The position numbers and the translations under genes were made by a program. From Epiperipatus broadwayi (taxonomy: Eukaryota > Onychophora > Udeonychophora > Euonychophora > Peripatidae): DNA of 64,000 bases. The stretch lies in NCBI GenBank assembly GCA_028023455.1, contig JAQFVV010000276.1:250001-314000 (forward strand), in the 5' to 3' direction. This document shows, piece after piece, positions 48,299 to 61,933 of this stretch. Position 1 is the stretch's first letter. Every line of letters begins with the position of its first letter. Under the pieces are notes generated by a model. The model was not told the origin of the DNA. It searched no databases and saw only the letters and a list, made by a program, of their open reading frames with translations.

Positions 48299-49604
48299 AA
48301 TATTTTTAAAAATTTAAATTAGATTAATGCATTATAAATTCAATTTAATTAGTAGTACACTTTAATATAATGTTTGAACTTGGTTTTTAAACATAAGATT
48401 AATGTCATCTGTCTAGAATATTTTACCACTTAAACTATGACTAAATCAACACTATTAAATGTTAAAATGCATTATCTATTGTTTTAATTTATTGGCTATT
48501 AAAATTTTAAATACTTTATATCACTTATTTAAGATTAAAATATTATAAGTTAAGCTGTCAAAATTATTTTATAGCTATAAAATTTGCAAGTATACCGAGT
48601 TAGTAATATTTTGTATGAAAAATCATAGCATTATAAAACACTAACAAACTCTGCTTACTATAAATTTAAATTACATATAAAATTTCTTTTTAGATATTTG
48701 GAATAAGACCTGTCCTGGTATTTAGTTTTAGGCAAAATTAAAAGTCACATTAAATATTATCATTTGCTCTGTTGAAATATAGTTTTTGTTATTCACTTCT
48801 GATATCATATTCTCGTCTATGCAAAAATTTTGACTTTTTCATTAATAACTGTAAAGTCATGATTTTATACTTACATTTAATCACATGGATATGAAGAAGT
48901 TCCCAATGTATTCAAAGGTCAGTATTAATTCCTTTCAGTACTTTAAAATTAAACAAAGCTGTTAATAATAACTATAAATTAGGCAATAAATTAAACTCTA
49001 ATCAAATTTGAATTATAGATCATCTACTTAAGACTTGGTATATTTTTTATTAACAAAATTTATTTTGTTAATGCTAAGTTTTATAATAAAGTTTTTAATT
49101 CATGCTACACATGCTCTGTTATATGAGAATTTCTGATATTTGTTTTATATTTCGATTATATATTTCCTTCAAGTATTCAAATAATGAGTTCACCTTATTT
49201 ACTTTGCATAAAAAAAATCAAATTAATAGACATATTTACTCTCTTATTTATAATGTCAATAAACTAAACTTAAATACCAACAAAACTAAAGGAATGGGCG
49301 GTAGAACTCCATTTTTAATAATACTTTATTGATGTTCGAGATTAGTTTAAAAGTAGTTTTAGTTGGGAGTAGCTGTTGCTTCTATTTCAATTATGTATGA
49401 TGCCAAAGCATTGAATGTATACTTGGTACAATAAATCTTACTAAATTTTTAATATTTGAACTCTGATTTAGTATTTCATTTACATTAATATACATATAAA
49501 AATAAAGATTTATTTGTTTTACACCTGTTTAATCTTTATTTCCAACATTTGGATACAATAACATCCATTTTTTTCAAGGTCAAGATTTTAATGAAGAACT
49601 CTTA
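48299..49604. other. AT-rich DNA, nothing recognised
   Basis: No supported feature. The 76-residue plus frame at 49,102-49,332 has no domain. Confidence 0.4.
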
Positions 49605-50266
49605 TTAGTTCCTAAGATCTAGGTGCAGCTCTCTCAGATCCAAGGCTCCTCATTGATGAAGGCCACAAGCCAGAAACTAGATTGGAAATCCCTTGGATGA
49701 GTAGGCGCTAGACAGGGATTTTTTTGCAAAGCCTTCTGGCATCCACTGATTACTCTGTCTTGCTTTGAGTGGCACTACTGTATAGAGAGAGTTTTGCCTA
49801 TTTTAACAACAGTTATGAACAAGCATGGGAAATAGTGATCATGTGATGTTTAAAGGTTTAATACCAATCCTTCCCAATAGGAAGGTGGTGGCTGTGGTTA
49901 TCAAAGAACCAAAGACATCAAAATGTATGGGTGCTGAACTGAGTTCAGACCCATATGACTATATAGGCTATTGAGCTTAGGTTGAAAATATTTGTGTGTT
50001 TTAAATTTTATTCTCATAGTTTTGTAGTTATGTAGAGATAAAAAGTGGCTGGTGGAGGTTTGCATTAGATCCTAAGATCTAGATGCATTGCTCTCAGATC
50101 CAAGGCTTCTCACTGACGAAGGTCACAAGCCAGGAACTAGTTTGGGGATATTGGATGAGTAGGCACTAGATAGGGATTTTATGCACAAGACTTCTGGCAT
50201 CCATTGATTACTCTGTCTTGCTTTGAGTGGCACTACTGTATGGAGAGAGTTTTGCCTATTTTAAGA
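49605..50266 (+). repeat. R1 dispersed repeat, copy f, tandem one-and-a-half units
   Basis: CCTAAGATCTAG occurs at 49,611 and again at about 50,071, and the R1 right end (GGCACTACTGTATAGAGAGA) is followed directly by the start of another unit (ATCATGTGATGTTTAAAGGT). The tandem period is about 460 bp. The second unit is complete to GAGTTTTGCCTATTTTAA. Confidence 0.8.
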
Positions 50267-52129
50267 ACTTTTGTCTCTTACAATAATGAGACTGATCATG
50301 AAGTAATAAACAATCATTCTTATATATATTTGATGAGTGATTATTCAGATGAGTGATTATTCAGAATATGTAGATTAAAATAAATTTACTTTTCTCTTTT
50401 TTTTTTTTACAAATGATTGATTCTAAGTTCATTTTAATGGAGATAAAATATGTCGGCTCCACAAGACTAGAATACTTTGTGTATTTTATCAGATTTGTTT
50501 AAACCACTTCATCTTTTCAATATTTCAATAGACTTTCTCATATTTCTTAAATCTGTCATTTCCAAATTAGGGAGTATTTTAATATTATCACAGTCAGACG
50601 TGTGACAAATTTCTAAAAAAAATGATGCAAAAACTGATTCAATCAACTTTTGAGAGAGTGAATTGAAACATTGAAGAGACATGATGGTTTCAACAAATCT
50701 GATAAAGAACAATATATTCCAGCCTTGTGGAGATCATTTATTTTATCTCTTTTTCCTCAAATTTATTTAGAATCAGTTAATTATAAAAGAGGAAGTAATA
50801 CTTTTTTATTAATCCACCTATTTTGAATAATCTAAAATCAAATATGTATAAGAATGATTGATCTTTTCTTCACACACAGACTCATTATTAGAGAAGGCAT
50901 AACAATTCATTATTAAGAACTTAACCTTGACAGCGATAAATGTTATTCCATTGAAAAATGTTGGGAATAAAACAAAATAATACATGACATAATACAAATA
51001 CTTTAATTTCATCATATAATCTTGCAAATATTAACTATATATATATATAATGCACTAGTCGAAAATGTATGTCCATCAAACAAGAAATCTGAGCAAAAGT
51101 ACCTCGAATCCAGCCATGCCCGAGATACATAGGTCAGAAGCAATCATGGATTCTAATCTATTTGCCCATTTCCCAAATTTATACTACTATGAACAACATC
51201 TTCTGTGATACAGATTAATTTAATTCATTCCAGTTCCAGAGACACAGCGGAGAAGCATGATACTTTATTGATGGTGATGATGAATCTGCAGATATGTGTG
51301 CAAAACCTCAAGTGGCATAATATAAGAAATATTAATTATAGAATATTATTATTTAGTTTCCAATAAAATATTAATTTGATAAGCAAATAACGAATTCGAA
51401 CACTTGGATATTATAAATAAATATATTTAATTATTATATAAAAGATTATTTTAAGTGTATATTATTTACAGAGTTTATGTTTCATTATGATTATGCTCAC
51501 ATTGGTGATCATTATGGGATGTCACGCTAATATACATAAATGGAGTGTGGTTTGTTTATATGCCAATATTTAGTTAAATAAGATTACATCATGGGTTTAA
51601 GAAGAGAAACTCTATTTTAATTGATATATAATTAATTAATGACTTTCACAATATAAATTTTACATCGGGAGATACTTTGGTGTTCGAATAAATTAATATC
51701 ATGTATACATAAGCAAGATGTGATCGATGCCATTTCGATCACACAAAAAATCTACATATATATAACTGTGATGCTAGATAAATTGGTCTCTGACAACCGT
51801 TACATTTATGAAATATTGAACAGCAAAGTTATAAAACAATGATTTTGAATACTCGAATATTTTTGTATTTAATGTAACAATCGTTATATAATAATTCTTG
51901 AATTATAAAATAAAATAAGGAGAATTCATTTACGCATGTGGGAGTTGCTCGTCTAACGGAAATAGATTAATGCAAGCTTTTTGTGACATTCCAAATATAA
52001 ATACAATAATAAATAACCAAAATGGTTTAGTTATATCATAGTGTTAGGCTTACAGATTAGTTTTAGGCACAATTCTAAAATACTGTAATAAATGGTGGTC
52101 CAGCATGAGGCAGAAAATAAACAATTCGG
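50267..52129. other. AT-rich DNA with two unexplained minus-strand frames
   Basis: Minus-strand frames at 50,509-50,712 (67 residues, fairly balanced composition, part ESVFASFFLEICHTSDCDN) and 50,818-51,027 (69 residues, one hydrophobic stretch) have no recognised domain. I do not call either a gene. The rest is AT-rich. Confidence 0.35.
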
Positions 52130-52203
52130 TCATTTTGGCTCAATGGACGCTTCATCATTTACATGAGAGAAAGGGTATGTCCATTCTTCTGGTGGTGCTA
52201 TAC
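52130..52203 (-). CDS. Candidate 3'-terminal coding exon of an unidentified gene
   Basis: On the minus strand a strong acceptor (CCTTTCTCTCTTTCCAG) is followed by an open frame reading IAPPEEWTYPFSHVNDEASI to EPK and a TGA stop. The exon starts with two nucleotides completing a split codon. Composition is unlike the surrounding AT-rich noise. I do not recognise the protein. No AATAAA was seen close downstream on this strand. It pairs with the candidate exon at 52,307-52,405 across a ~103-bp gap, but the reading phase only fits if a weaker donor is used. Confidence 0.35.
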
Positions 52204-52306
52204 CTGGAAAGAGAGAAAGGTATGGAAATGTTATGAGCCAGCTATCCCAGGGTCATCCCACACAGAGCTTCTACTACTTTTTGAAAAGATGTCCCAGAGC
52301 ACTTAC

Positions 52307-52405
52307 AATGCTAGGTAAAACATATATAAATGAAAATGGAGGATTCGGAGTTCCCTGATTATCCTCAAAATATGATAAAGGAAATAAATAATGATGATAG
52401 CTGAC
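52307..52405 (-). CDS. Candidate internal coding exon of the same unidentified gene
   Basis: Minus-strand acceptor CTTTCTTACCATAG, then exactly 33 open codons (VSYHHYLFPLSYFEDNQGTP then NPPFSFIYVLPSI), then a consensus donor ATT/GTAAGTG at 52,306. Splicing at GTAAGT into the downstream exon would meet a stop at once (GTA TAG). Using the GT four bases later (GTGCTC) keeps the frame open as PSIVSIAPPEEW. Earlier exons, if any, were not found up to the piggyBac remnant. It may be a decayed gene fragment. Confidence 0.33.
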
Positions 52406-52806
52406 CTATGGTAAGAAAGTACGATATATCTTTAAGATGTCAAAATGATTAATGGCCTAAATATAAAGTTTGAATCAGGCATAACAGCATGACTTGTATA
52501 CTAAACCAAATTAAATAACTCAAATAAAACTACATGCATGTCTTAATAACACAAGTTTATAGCGGGGAAGCAGCAACGATTGCTGATTCATTGAATTTTG
52601 TTTTCTTTTTTTACATAGCGGAGAAAACCCGAGTGGACCATGCATGTGTATTTACCATCATTCTCTGCGGATTTTTTCTCTTTCGTTAGATGTATGCCAT
52701 GTTTTTCTCGGACAAAAGTGAATTTTTTATTAATTTTTTAATGAATTAAATGGTTTAATATTGTTTTTGCTTAATTTATAGAAAAAATATTATGTAAAGA
52801 TAACAA

Positions 52807-54770
52807 ATGGCAGAAATGAATTCAGATACGAATTCTACTAGCTCCGATGCATTTGCAATTTCAAGGCCTTGTGATTCTGAAAATAGCATTCCATACAGCG
52901 AAGAATCTTTTTAGCTCAACATCAGAAGAAGAAATATCATTACCAATAAAAAGGCAAAGAAAAAATAAAAATATACCTGTGAATGTTAGTGATAGACCAG
53001 GCCCTTCGTCCAGTAATAATATGCCTCTGAATATAATTGCAGAATAGATAAATGTGGAAAATTTTACGAAGATTCCAGATTTGAAGTTCCCTATTACAGG
53101 TGAGTTTTCTATTTTAGACTTTTTTCATTTATTGTTCGATAAAAAATGTTTTCAAAAATAGTTGAGCAAACAAACAAATATGATATTAAAGATAAATGTA
53201 TGCAAAATTGGGAAAATATAACTGATCGAGAATTATCTGCCTTTTTGGGGGTGACACTGGGAATTTTGTTCAAAACTCCTGTCTTCCAATTGAAGGACCT
53301 ATGGGATGGATTTTGATTCTAGTTTGAGAAACCCTTATTTTGCAAATATAATGTCTTATAAACGTTTCAGCAAAATTTTAGCTTGTTTACATTTTAATGA
53401 TAACAAAACAATGCCAACTAACAAAAGTAAAGATTTTGACTGTATTTATAAAATTATACCAGTGTTAGGTTTATGGAATATTAATTTCAAAGCTGCATAC
53501 CAGATTCACAGAGAGATTCCAGTTGATGAAGTTATCACAAAATTTTCAGGTCGAAATACTATGAAGCAATTTGATGCTTCAAAGCCAATAAAGAGAGGTT
53601 TCAAGTAGTGAATGTGTGCAGACAGTCACAATGTTTATGTGTATTACATGGAAATGTATGCAGGCAAAGCACCAAATTTAAATGCTCATCTATGCCTTGG
53701 TACTTGTGCTGTGAAGTCAGTAGTTTTGCCATACCTTGCAAAACATCACCATATTTCTTTCTGTGACAGATATTTTATGAATGTAGAACTAGCAAAGTAA
53801 CTTTATAAAAATAAATTATATCTTTGTGGGACAATAAACATAATAATAAAAGGTATTCCATAGAGCATTGTTGAAGTGCACAATAAAAAGAAAATGAAGA
53901 AAGGAGACTCTCATTTTGTCATTGATAAAGATACTGGTCTTCAATTTTTAGTATGGATGGACAAAAAGCTAATAGCTATGATAACAAATGCACATGCACC
54001 TTCTGGAAATAATGAAGTTAGCCAAAGAAATAAAGATGGATCATCATAAACAATTCCATGTTCACCTGCAATAAAAATTTATAACAAATACATGGGTGGT
54101 GTTGATTTGGCTAATCAAAAACTGACCCAATATTGTTGCCCAGGAAACCTCCATGATGGCCATTGCTACCATTCTGGCATTGTTTTGACATGGCAGTTTT
54201 CAATGCATACATTTTATAGTTGACTGTCTTATCTTATTTAAAATTTCAGAGAACCTTATCCCATATGTTGATTGATGGATTTTCTTCAAAATTAAAATAT
54301 CCCCCCCCAAAAAAAAAACTCATGTATTTCCACATCTGGTACAGTGGACATATGGAAACCATCCTCATGTAGATCTTTGTCCCCCAAAACTCATGTATTT
54401 CCACATCTGGTACAGTGGACATATGGAAACCATCCTCATGTAGATCTTTGTCATCATAACATTCCCATGGATAAGCATTGTGCTGTATGTCTAAAAAAAC
54501 ATGAAACTCACTTTGGCTGTTTGGAATATGGATTGGTACCTATTTGTGTTGACTCATGAAGAGGATGTTTTGCTTTTTAACACAGTGAAAATGTGACAAG
54601 TCATTTCAATTCTGTTGTACCAGTTTTACCCCAACCATCAGCTGCAGTTTCATTACAAATGTACTTACTGGGATTGTAATTAGCATGTGTAATCTGAAGG
54701 TCTCCAAATTCAGATGCTTCTACTTATTCTGAGATGGAGGAATATGACTTTTGAATAGTTTTATGGGTAA
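52807..54770 (+). pseudogene. Decayed piggyBac-family transposase
   Basis: The order of segments matches the DDE_Tnp_1_7 family. There is an acidic Ser-rich N-terminus (MAEMNSDTNSTSSDAFAI, SSTSEEEISLPIKRQRKN). Next come KYDIKDKCMQNWENITDREL and AFLGVTLGIL, then YFANIMSYKRFSKILACLHF-NDN (53,325-53,405). Next are IPVDEVITKFSGR (first catalytic Asp, ~53,530), KPIKRGFK, SFCDRYFMN (second Asp, ~53,765) and KYMGGVDLANQ (third Asp, ~54,105). A C-terminal Cys/His-rich segment (HCAVCLKKHETHFGCLEYG) follows at 54,476-54,535. The family cuts and pastes at TTAA. Stops or frameshifts occur near 52,911, 53,042, 53,315, 53,606, 53,798 and later. No terminal inverted repeats with TTAA were identified. Confidence 0.9.
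54317..54452 (+). repeat. 71-bp tandem duplication inside the piggyBac remnant
   Basis: AACTCATGTATTTCCACATC through GTAGATCTTTGTC occurs at 54,317-54,381 and again, identically as far as read, at 54,388-54,452. It is separated by a short C/A run. Confidence 0.95.
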
Positions 54771-55752
54771 GTTATATTTGCAGAATTTTTTTGTTTATTG
54801 TTTTGCAGCATGATCAATAACTTTACAGATGGAATTTTACTTGTAAGCTATCAAATCAATCTTTGATAATCTTGTGATTTTATATTTTAGGTGAATTTGA
54901 CCTAACTGATTTTTTACACAGTGACAGGTAGCACAGATAATAAAAAGTATTGTTTTTTATTATTGTTTTTTGGCGCTGTTGTTTGGTTTGTTTTAGCCAC
55001 CAGCACAATGGACAAATGGTTAAGACCCTGATCCAAGATAGTATTTACAATTTATTCCTAGCAATTTGGTTGTATATAATTCAATATTTTTTATTATTAT
55101 TCTGTTTTTATTAGTTTTAGTTTTACTAACTTAGTTTTCATTGTTTTTGTTTTAGTAATTTGTTTTTCATCGTTTTTGTTTTACTAATTTCGATATCAAT
55201 GTTTATGTTTTACTAACTTGGTTTTTATTAATTTCATTTTATATTTGAGAGGCATACGATTGCCTGATGACCTACCTTCCTTATTAGAATTTTGTGACAT
55301 CTTGCCAATTGGTAAACAAGATCTGAAATGATTTATCTTTTGTTAATAATATTGAATAATATGAAATATTTAATATTTTTCATATTTATATTAAATCATA
55401 TGAACAGATATGCTTCTCTCAAAGACATTTCTTGAAAGATGTAGAATATAATCATTTTTATATAAATATTTGCTTTAGAAGCTCTTTAGTAATATTTGTC
55501 TTCCTCTCGAAGTGAGAAATTTTTTTATATTCTAAATTTATAAATTGTTTTCTGTATTGGCAATGATTATTTAGTTATGATGATGTTATGAACAAGGTTG
55601 GTTTATCCAAAGTTTAAAATTAAAATAGTTTTGAGCAAATAATGAAAAATTATGAACTCAAATTTTTAGTGCATCTTGTTTATCAGGCTTTTGACTTTTA
55701 TCATATCTATTAGCAGAAGAACTTGCTCTATGCATATGTATACACCAATTTC

Positions 55753-55801
<49 letters not shown>

Positions 55802-58247
55802 TGATGATCTTATTTAGAATTTCAAATTATATGACATTTTACTTTATTATTGTATTTATAGTGGTAAGTAATAATTTCTCCACTTCTTCCATTATTTTTA
55901 CATTCTGGCAGAATTTTATTTATTTCTTCTATCTTTTATTAGGGAGAACATTTTTTCTTCCAGACCCTTTGAGATTTTTCAACTTCTGAGGTACAAGAAA
56001 AAGTGAGGAATTCTTATCCAAATACTTCTGTAAGTTATGAACATTTGGATTATCTCAGGTAAGAAGTATTATATATGATTTTAATGAAAATTTTGTGAGG
56101 AACATAAAGAAATTATCAATAAATATTTAATTTAAACCTAATTAATGATAAATTAGAAATTATGAACAAACAATAAAGTAATAATTATTTTGTTTGTTGA
56201 AATTTCTTTTTTCCTTACTTTTTTAATAATAATCAATATTTGTCTTAACCTTATTGTTTTTCTTAGTTTTTCTAGTTTCTATCAATGTAAAGCTTTTTGC
56301 TGTAACATTATGAAAACTGAAGTTATTGTGAAAATTGTGACTAACTCGAGGAGATACTTGCACAAACTATTCCTGCAAAAACTCTGAGAGAAGAACGATT
56401 CCTGCATATTCTGAAAAAAAGCTGATCCTGCAATTATTCTACTTAGAAGAAACACTAAACTTACCATAAGGATATTTTCTCATACTATGATTTGCTAAGC
56501 TTTTTGCCAGGACAGGTTCGTGCTCCCTGTGTCTCCATTAACTGCTTATAATGCCATAAGAATCAACTACAAAGAAAACACTAATCAACTTGGCTAAGAA
56601 TCCAGATCAATGGACCAAGCTCAATAAGCCTAGTGCACTAGCTTTTAACTAATTTGTTAAGGTATCTTATGTTCTATAATTTAAATAATTTTTATTGTCT
56701 TAAATTTGTTTTTGTTTTTAAATATACATGTGTTTCAAGTTTTTATTTTTATTTTGGGTAATTCGGTTTTTGTGCGTTGATATTTTTCTTTTAAATGAGT
56801 GCTAGTTTCAAACCAGTGCTGTTATGTTCTGTTCAAGTCTTAGTAAATAAGGTAGTGGAGTCTTAATTATAATCTCACATTCCTTTTTGTTATAGAGAGC
56901 AGTCTGGATATTACAGACTATTTTAATTAGCTTCTGGCTCATGATCCATTTTGTTATTAGTGTGACTTATGTCAAGAAACTATAATTATTTGTAATATAC
57001 TATTACAAAATATAATAGCATCTAGTTTCATTCCTTAGAGCTTCCACTTAATTTATTAGGGGCACATAGATCGTTTTAACCCTTTCAATAGGTAGATCAT
57101 GAGTTTTTAGCCTGTCTCATTGTAAGGGAGGCCAATTGATTGACAGTAATAACTTTCAACATCCTTGTTTTGTTTCTTAAAGTTAATATTTTTGAAACTA
57201 TTTTCACATTTCTCCTGTTTTGGCGTAAGCTCTAGGAAATATCATTCTTTTCGTGACTATTGGATATAAGCAAGAAGCTAATCTTCTTTAGTTATGTGAG
57301 ATCATTGTCACTGAATACTTACTAGTATTTTTGCTACTGTCAGTGTTTTTGCACTCTTTCTGATATAATTGTATCATGGATAGGAAATCCACTCTCTAAG
57401 CCATGTTAAAATATTTTAGTTTTTGACGGAATGTATGAGTAGTATGTTTAAAGTTTATTTTAAAGTTTGTTATCTAGGTTTATGTTTATTTAATCATAAT
57501 ATTAATAAAATATTTATTCATTTTACTTAGTTGATTTTGTTTTCTGTTGCTACCTTCCCAACTTTCAGGACAAAACATTGAAATAAATGTCTAGTTCCGA
57601 TTTTCGGACTAGTGGCACCCTTGTGGTCATTATATGTGAAAGAAAAAACTTTTCGTCCGATATAATAGATTAGTACTTATTCTAAATATTCTTCACTGAC
57701 TAATCTTTGAAAATGTTGATACATAAAAAAATATAAAATTGTTTTTTAGTATTTCATTTAGCTTTAGTGATTAGACAATGATTTATATATTCAATTATTA
57801 GAAATGTACGATTGACCAATCGATGACTGGAAGTATAAAAATTTATATCAATGAATTTTTATGCATATTGTCTACAAAGAATTGGCACTATACATTAGCT
57901 AGGAGTAATAACATCCTTAATATATTTTACATTTTAAGGAGACATTCTTTTTTAAACATTATCAATTTATTTCAATTATTCTCAATTTGTCAGCCTCTAT
58001 TATTAAAAAAAAACATGCCACTAATTGGCAACTCTTGCATCACCAACCACTTTTATTATTGAAAATATAAAGATATTTTTATTTTTACTTATAATTTGTG
58101 AATAAATACTTTTAATATTGACTTCTCTTTGACTACATATAATAAAGCTACTGTTTAATCTAGTAGTTAACTTTAAATGTTGACACTTTTAGATTATGTT
58201 AATAACATTAATTTTTTTAAAGATGTCATCAATTTGCAATAAAAAAA
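54771..58247. other. AT-rich DNA, no gene recognised
   Basis: (AT)n at 55,757-55,798. 55,070-55,240 has three or four loose repeats of a TTTTAGTTTTACTAACTTGG type. 56,380-56,660 is less AT-rich but shows no domain. Frames at 55,723, 56,190 and 57,823 are hydrophobic and low complexity. Confidence 0.4.
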
Positions 58248-58427
<180 letters not shown>

Positions 58428-58767
58428 GATAAAAGCCTGAAATCCAGGCAAAGCCACTTGGAGCGTTGATGCTAGACAAAATCAATGAAATATAACGTTA
58501 CAGGGCTGCAACTTTTTGATTTTTTTTTATAATATGATGTTTTTTTTTATCGATTAAACAAATTTTGATTTTATTTATAACATGATTTCTTTATTAATTA
58601 ACAAATTGTTATATTAATTTTCGTTGTTGTTTTTTTTTTTTTTTAACCTCACATTTTTCTTTATTCCAATAAATTTTGCTAATTTAATTTTGTGTACCTT
58701 TCATTTTGATGATTTTAAAACTTTGTACCGTTTCATGTTGTCCAAAAATTTGTTTTAATCACGCTGC

Positions 58768-59540
58768 CGAAAAAATAGAATACAATTATTTGCGACTTGT
58801 TTAGACTTTATTCTACCTTTTCTTTTTTTTTTTTTTGCTTGACTAAATTGTTTTTTTATTCTTATTATGAAATCAAAAGTAACTTTCATATTGTTGGGGG
58901 TTAAAAAATTGTTTTGAAACACCCATCCTCGCATCAAGAATTGTAACAAAAAGTCAAGACCTTTTTTTTTGTTGTTGTTATTTTAAAAAAAAAAATCTTT
59001 TTTTTGTTTCACTTTTGACTTTTGTTTATATTTCGTTTGAATTAGCCTTTTTTTTTTTTTTTTGGCTTCTACAATAAAAACAGCTTACTTTTTGGGGGTC
59101 TTACCATACTGTTATTATTAACAAAAAGTACACCGAAAGAGTCATTTATTTAAAACCCCGATCTTGTTTGAAATAGAATGCAATTATTTGCCAATTGTTT
59201 CCAATTTTTTTGAACCCTTTTTTTTTTTTTGGTTGACAAAATTGTTTTTATCTTCTTATTAAATCAAAAGTTAAGTTTAGTGGTTTTTTTTTGGAATAAA
59301 AAAATCGTTTTCAAACTCCGATACTCGGAAAAGTAATTGGAACAAAAAGTCCATAATTTCTGTCGATTTTCAACAACTTTTTTTTCTCAACCCTTTTGAC
59401 TTTTATTTCTATTTCTTTTGAATTATCTTTTTTTTTTACCTTCTATGATAAACTGCTTTAGGGGTTGGGGAGTTGGGGTTCCTACTTTGATAGTATTAAC
59501 AAAAAGGAGTCATTTCTTTTAACCCCACTGGAAAAAAAAA
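58768..59540. repeat. Diverged tandem duplication, two units of ~405 bp, homopolymer-rich
   Basis: AATAGAATACAATTATTTGC (58,773) and AATAGAATGCAATTATTTGC (about 59,173) open two units. Each then has a T10-12 run, TTGACAAAATTGTTTT-like text, AAATCAAAAGT, AACAAAAAGTC and CTTTTGACTTTTATTT. Finally come another T run, GGCTTCTA/ACCTTCTA and ATTAACAAAAAG(G/T)A. Confidence 0.7.
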
Positions 59541-59905
59541 CATCATTCGAATACTTGTCAATTTCTAATGAAATCCCCCCCCCCCAAAAAAAAGTCACAA
59601 ACTTTGAACTTTTTAAACCGATTTATTATTTTATTGCTGTAATAATCAAACAATCTGGTATTTGTGAGGACATTATGTGCCTGAAAAAAGGATACAGTCT
59701 CCCTCACCTTTCTGTACTCGACATTTGTGAAAAGTGTACAAATTGCACGTACTACTCAGACATGTTATCAGTCTCGTCTAGTTTCCACGCAAAACATGAC
59801 TTAGTGCGTGAGCTTTTGTGGAAGCATGTTGGAATGTACCCTTTGCCAATTTTTTACATATTAACATTTTTTAGGGAAGGGTGGGGACCGTATGACAATT
59901 ATTAA
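59465..59905 (+). CDS. Unidentified 146-residue open frame inside the TIR element
   Basis: Open from an ATG to TAA. The last 90 residues have balanced composition with a Cys pattern CEDIMCLKK ... CEKCTNC and a stretch HDLVRELLWKHVGMYPLPI. The N-terminal third overlaps the tandem duplication and a C9A run, so the start is doubtful. No known domain recognised. It could be a remnant of an element protein or a chance frame. Confidence 0.25.
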   Translation: MGSWGSYFDSINKKESFLLTPLEKKTSFEYLSISNEIPPPQKKVTNFELFKPIYYFIAVIIKQSGICEDIMCLKKGYSLPHLSVLDICEKCTNCTYYSDMLSVSSSFHAKHDLVRELLWKHVGMYPLPIFYILTFFREGWGPYDNY

Positions 59906-60198
59906 TAATTAACATTATTTAAATAGAAATGACATTACTCTATTATGGAGATTTGAAAAAATGCTACCACCTTGATATTTAAACACCCTCAAGCGACACG
60001 TAAATAGTTTTGAAGCACAAAACAGGCCATAATATTTTTGTGCAATCTCATGAAAAGCGGCCTAGCGATGGGTTAATACAATATGTAAATGTTGTATTAG
60101 CCTGTAAGGCTGGCAGCGGCCACTGAAATGGCACTTTTATATGTTTTGACATGTAAACAGTGCCCCAAATGGCTTTGCCCGGATTTCAGGCTTTTACC

Positions 60199-60458
<260 letters not shown>

Positions 60459-61413
60459 AATGGTTGGCATATAATTCATTGTTGGTCAATTTAGATAAAA
60501 CAAAAGCTATTCTTTTTTCTTACAAGCGTACTTTTTTTTCTCTTAAGATTAAAATTTTCTGTAAGTATATTTTGCATTATAATAGTATATGTACTTGTGA
60601 GAATATTCCTTTGGTAGATAATTATTGTTATTTGGGAATATATATTGACTCCAGATTGTCCTGGACAAATCACATTACCTATCTTTGTCAACGGTTACGT
60701 AATTTAAACTATATGTTTTATTATTTAGTTAAATTTCTTCCTAGGTCTGCTCTCATTTTTATTTACATTGCCTGTTATCAGAGTATTTTATCTTACAATA
60801 TCATTATTTGGGGTAATGCTTCTCCACATATTTTATCTTCTTTGCGTGTTTTGCAAAATTATACTTTGCGCATTATTTTTGGTAGATCTCGTTCCTCTTC
60901 TGTTCGAGATATTTATATTGCATTTGGTTTATTTGATGTAAATCACTTATATCAATATAGAGTTATTTTTGATATTTTTTGTGCTAAACCTTTTCTGAAT
61001 TCTAGAGTTTATGTTCTAAATACTCATCTTTCTAATAAATTTCAATTACCTTTACCAAAATTTTTTAAGGAATCTAGTAGAAGACAATATGTTTATTCTG
61101 GGTCAAAGTTGTTTAATAAATTTGTATATGAATGTTCAATTGATCTGAATAATATTTCTTATATATCATTCAAAAAATATTTGTGTCAATGGTTGTGTAG
61201 TATGTATTAATTTTGGCATTTATTTTATTTATTTAATTAATTTTATTTATTTCCTAAACTGTTCTTTTGAGTTTTTGATTGTATTTTTATTTAATTTATT
61301 TTTACATGTAAATTCCACACACAAGATTTTTCTTGTTTGGAGTTTTTAAATATTTGTGATGTACTTTGTTTTATTTCATAGAATAAATTGAATTGAAATT
61401 GAATTGAATTGAA
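60459..61413 (+). mobile_element. 5'-truncated jockey-superfamily LINE: RT C-terminus and 3' tail
   Basis: Starts abruptly at the (TTA)n border inside the RT: KWLAYNSLLVNLDKTKAILF (family pattern W...N.L.lN..KT). This is followed by VDNYCYLGIYIDSRLSWTNH, ACYQSILSYNIIIWGNAS, LRVLQNYTLRIIFGRSRSSS and a stop at 61,208-61,210. The 3' UTR of about 170 bp ends in TTGAATTGAATTGAATTGAT, a typical short-repeat tail of CR1/L2/jockey-like LINEs. The sequence is open throughout, so the insertion looks fairly young. The encoded part is the RT thumb/connection region; catalytic motifs are missing. The flanking ATTATTATTAC after the tail matches the microsatellite on its left, as a target duplication would. 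Confidence 0.82.

Positions 61414-61933
<520 letters not shown>

Larger units (their letters stand above)
58428..60198. mobile_element. 1.77-kb element with terminal inverted repeats inside the (TTA)n array
   Basis: The left end is GATAAAAGCCTGAAATCCAG followed by GCAAAGCCACTTGGAGCG. The reverse complement of the right end is GGTAAAAGCCTGAAATCCGG followed by GCAAAGCCATTTGGGGCA. That is at least 35 bp of inverted repeat with few mismatches. TTA repeats in the same orientation lie outside both ends, as expected if the element inserted into one pre-existing array. The interior holds a diverged tandem duplication (58,768-59,540), an unidentified open frame (59,465-59,905) and a hairpin TAATACAA/TTGTATTA near 60,075-60,105. 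No known transposase was recognised, so it is probably non-autonomous. Confidence 0.7.

Noticed and set aside
56190-56467. Small membrane-protein frames on both strands
   Set aside because: They overlap each other, are low complexity or Phe/Ile-rich, and have no supporting signals.
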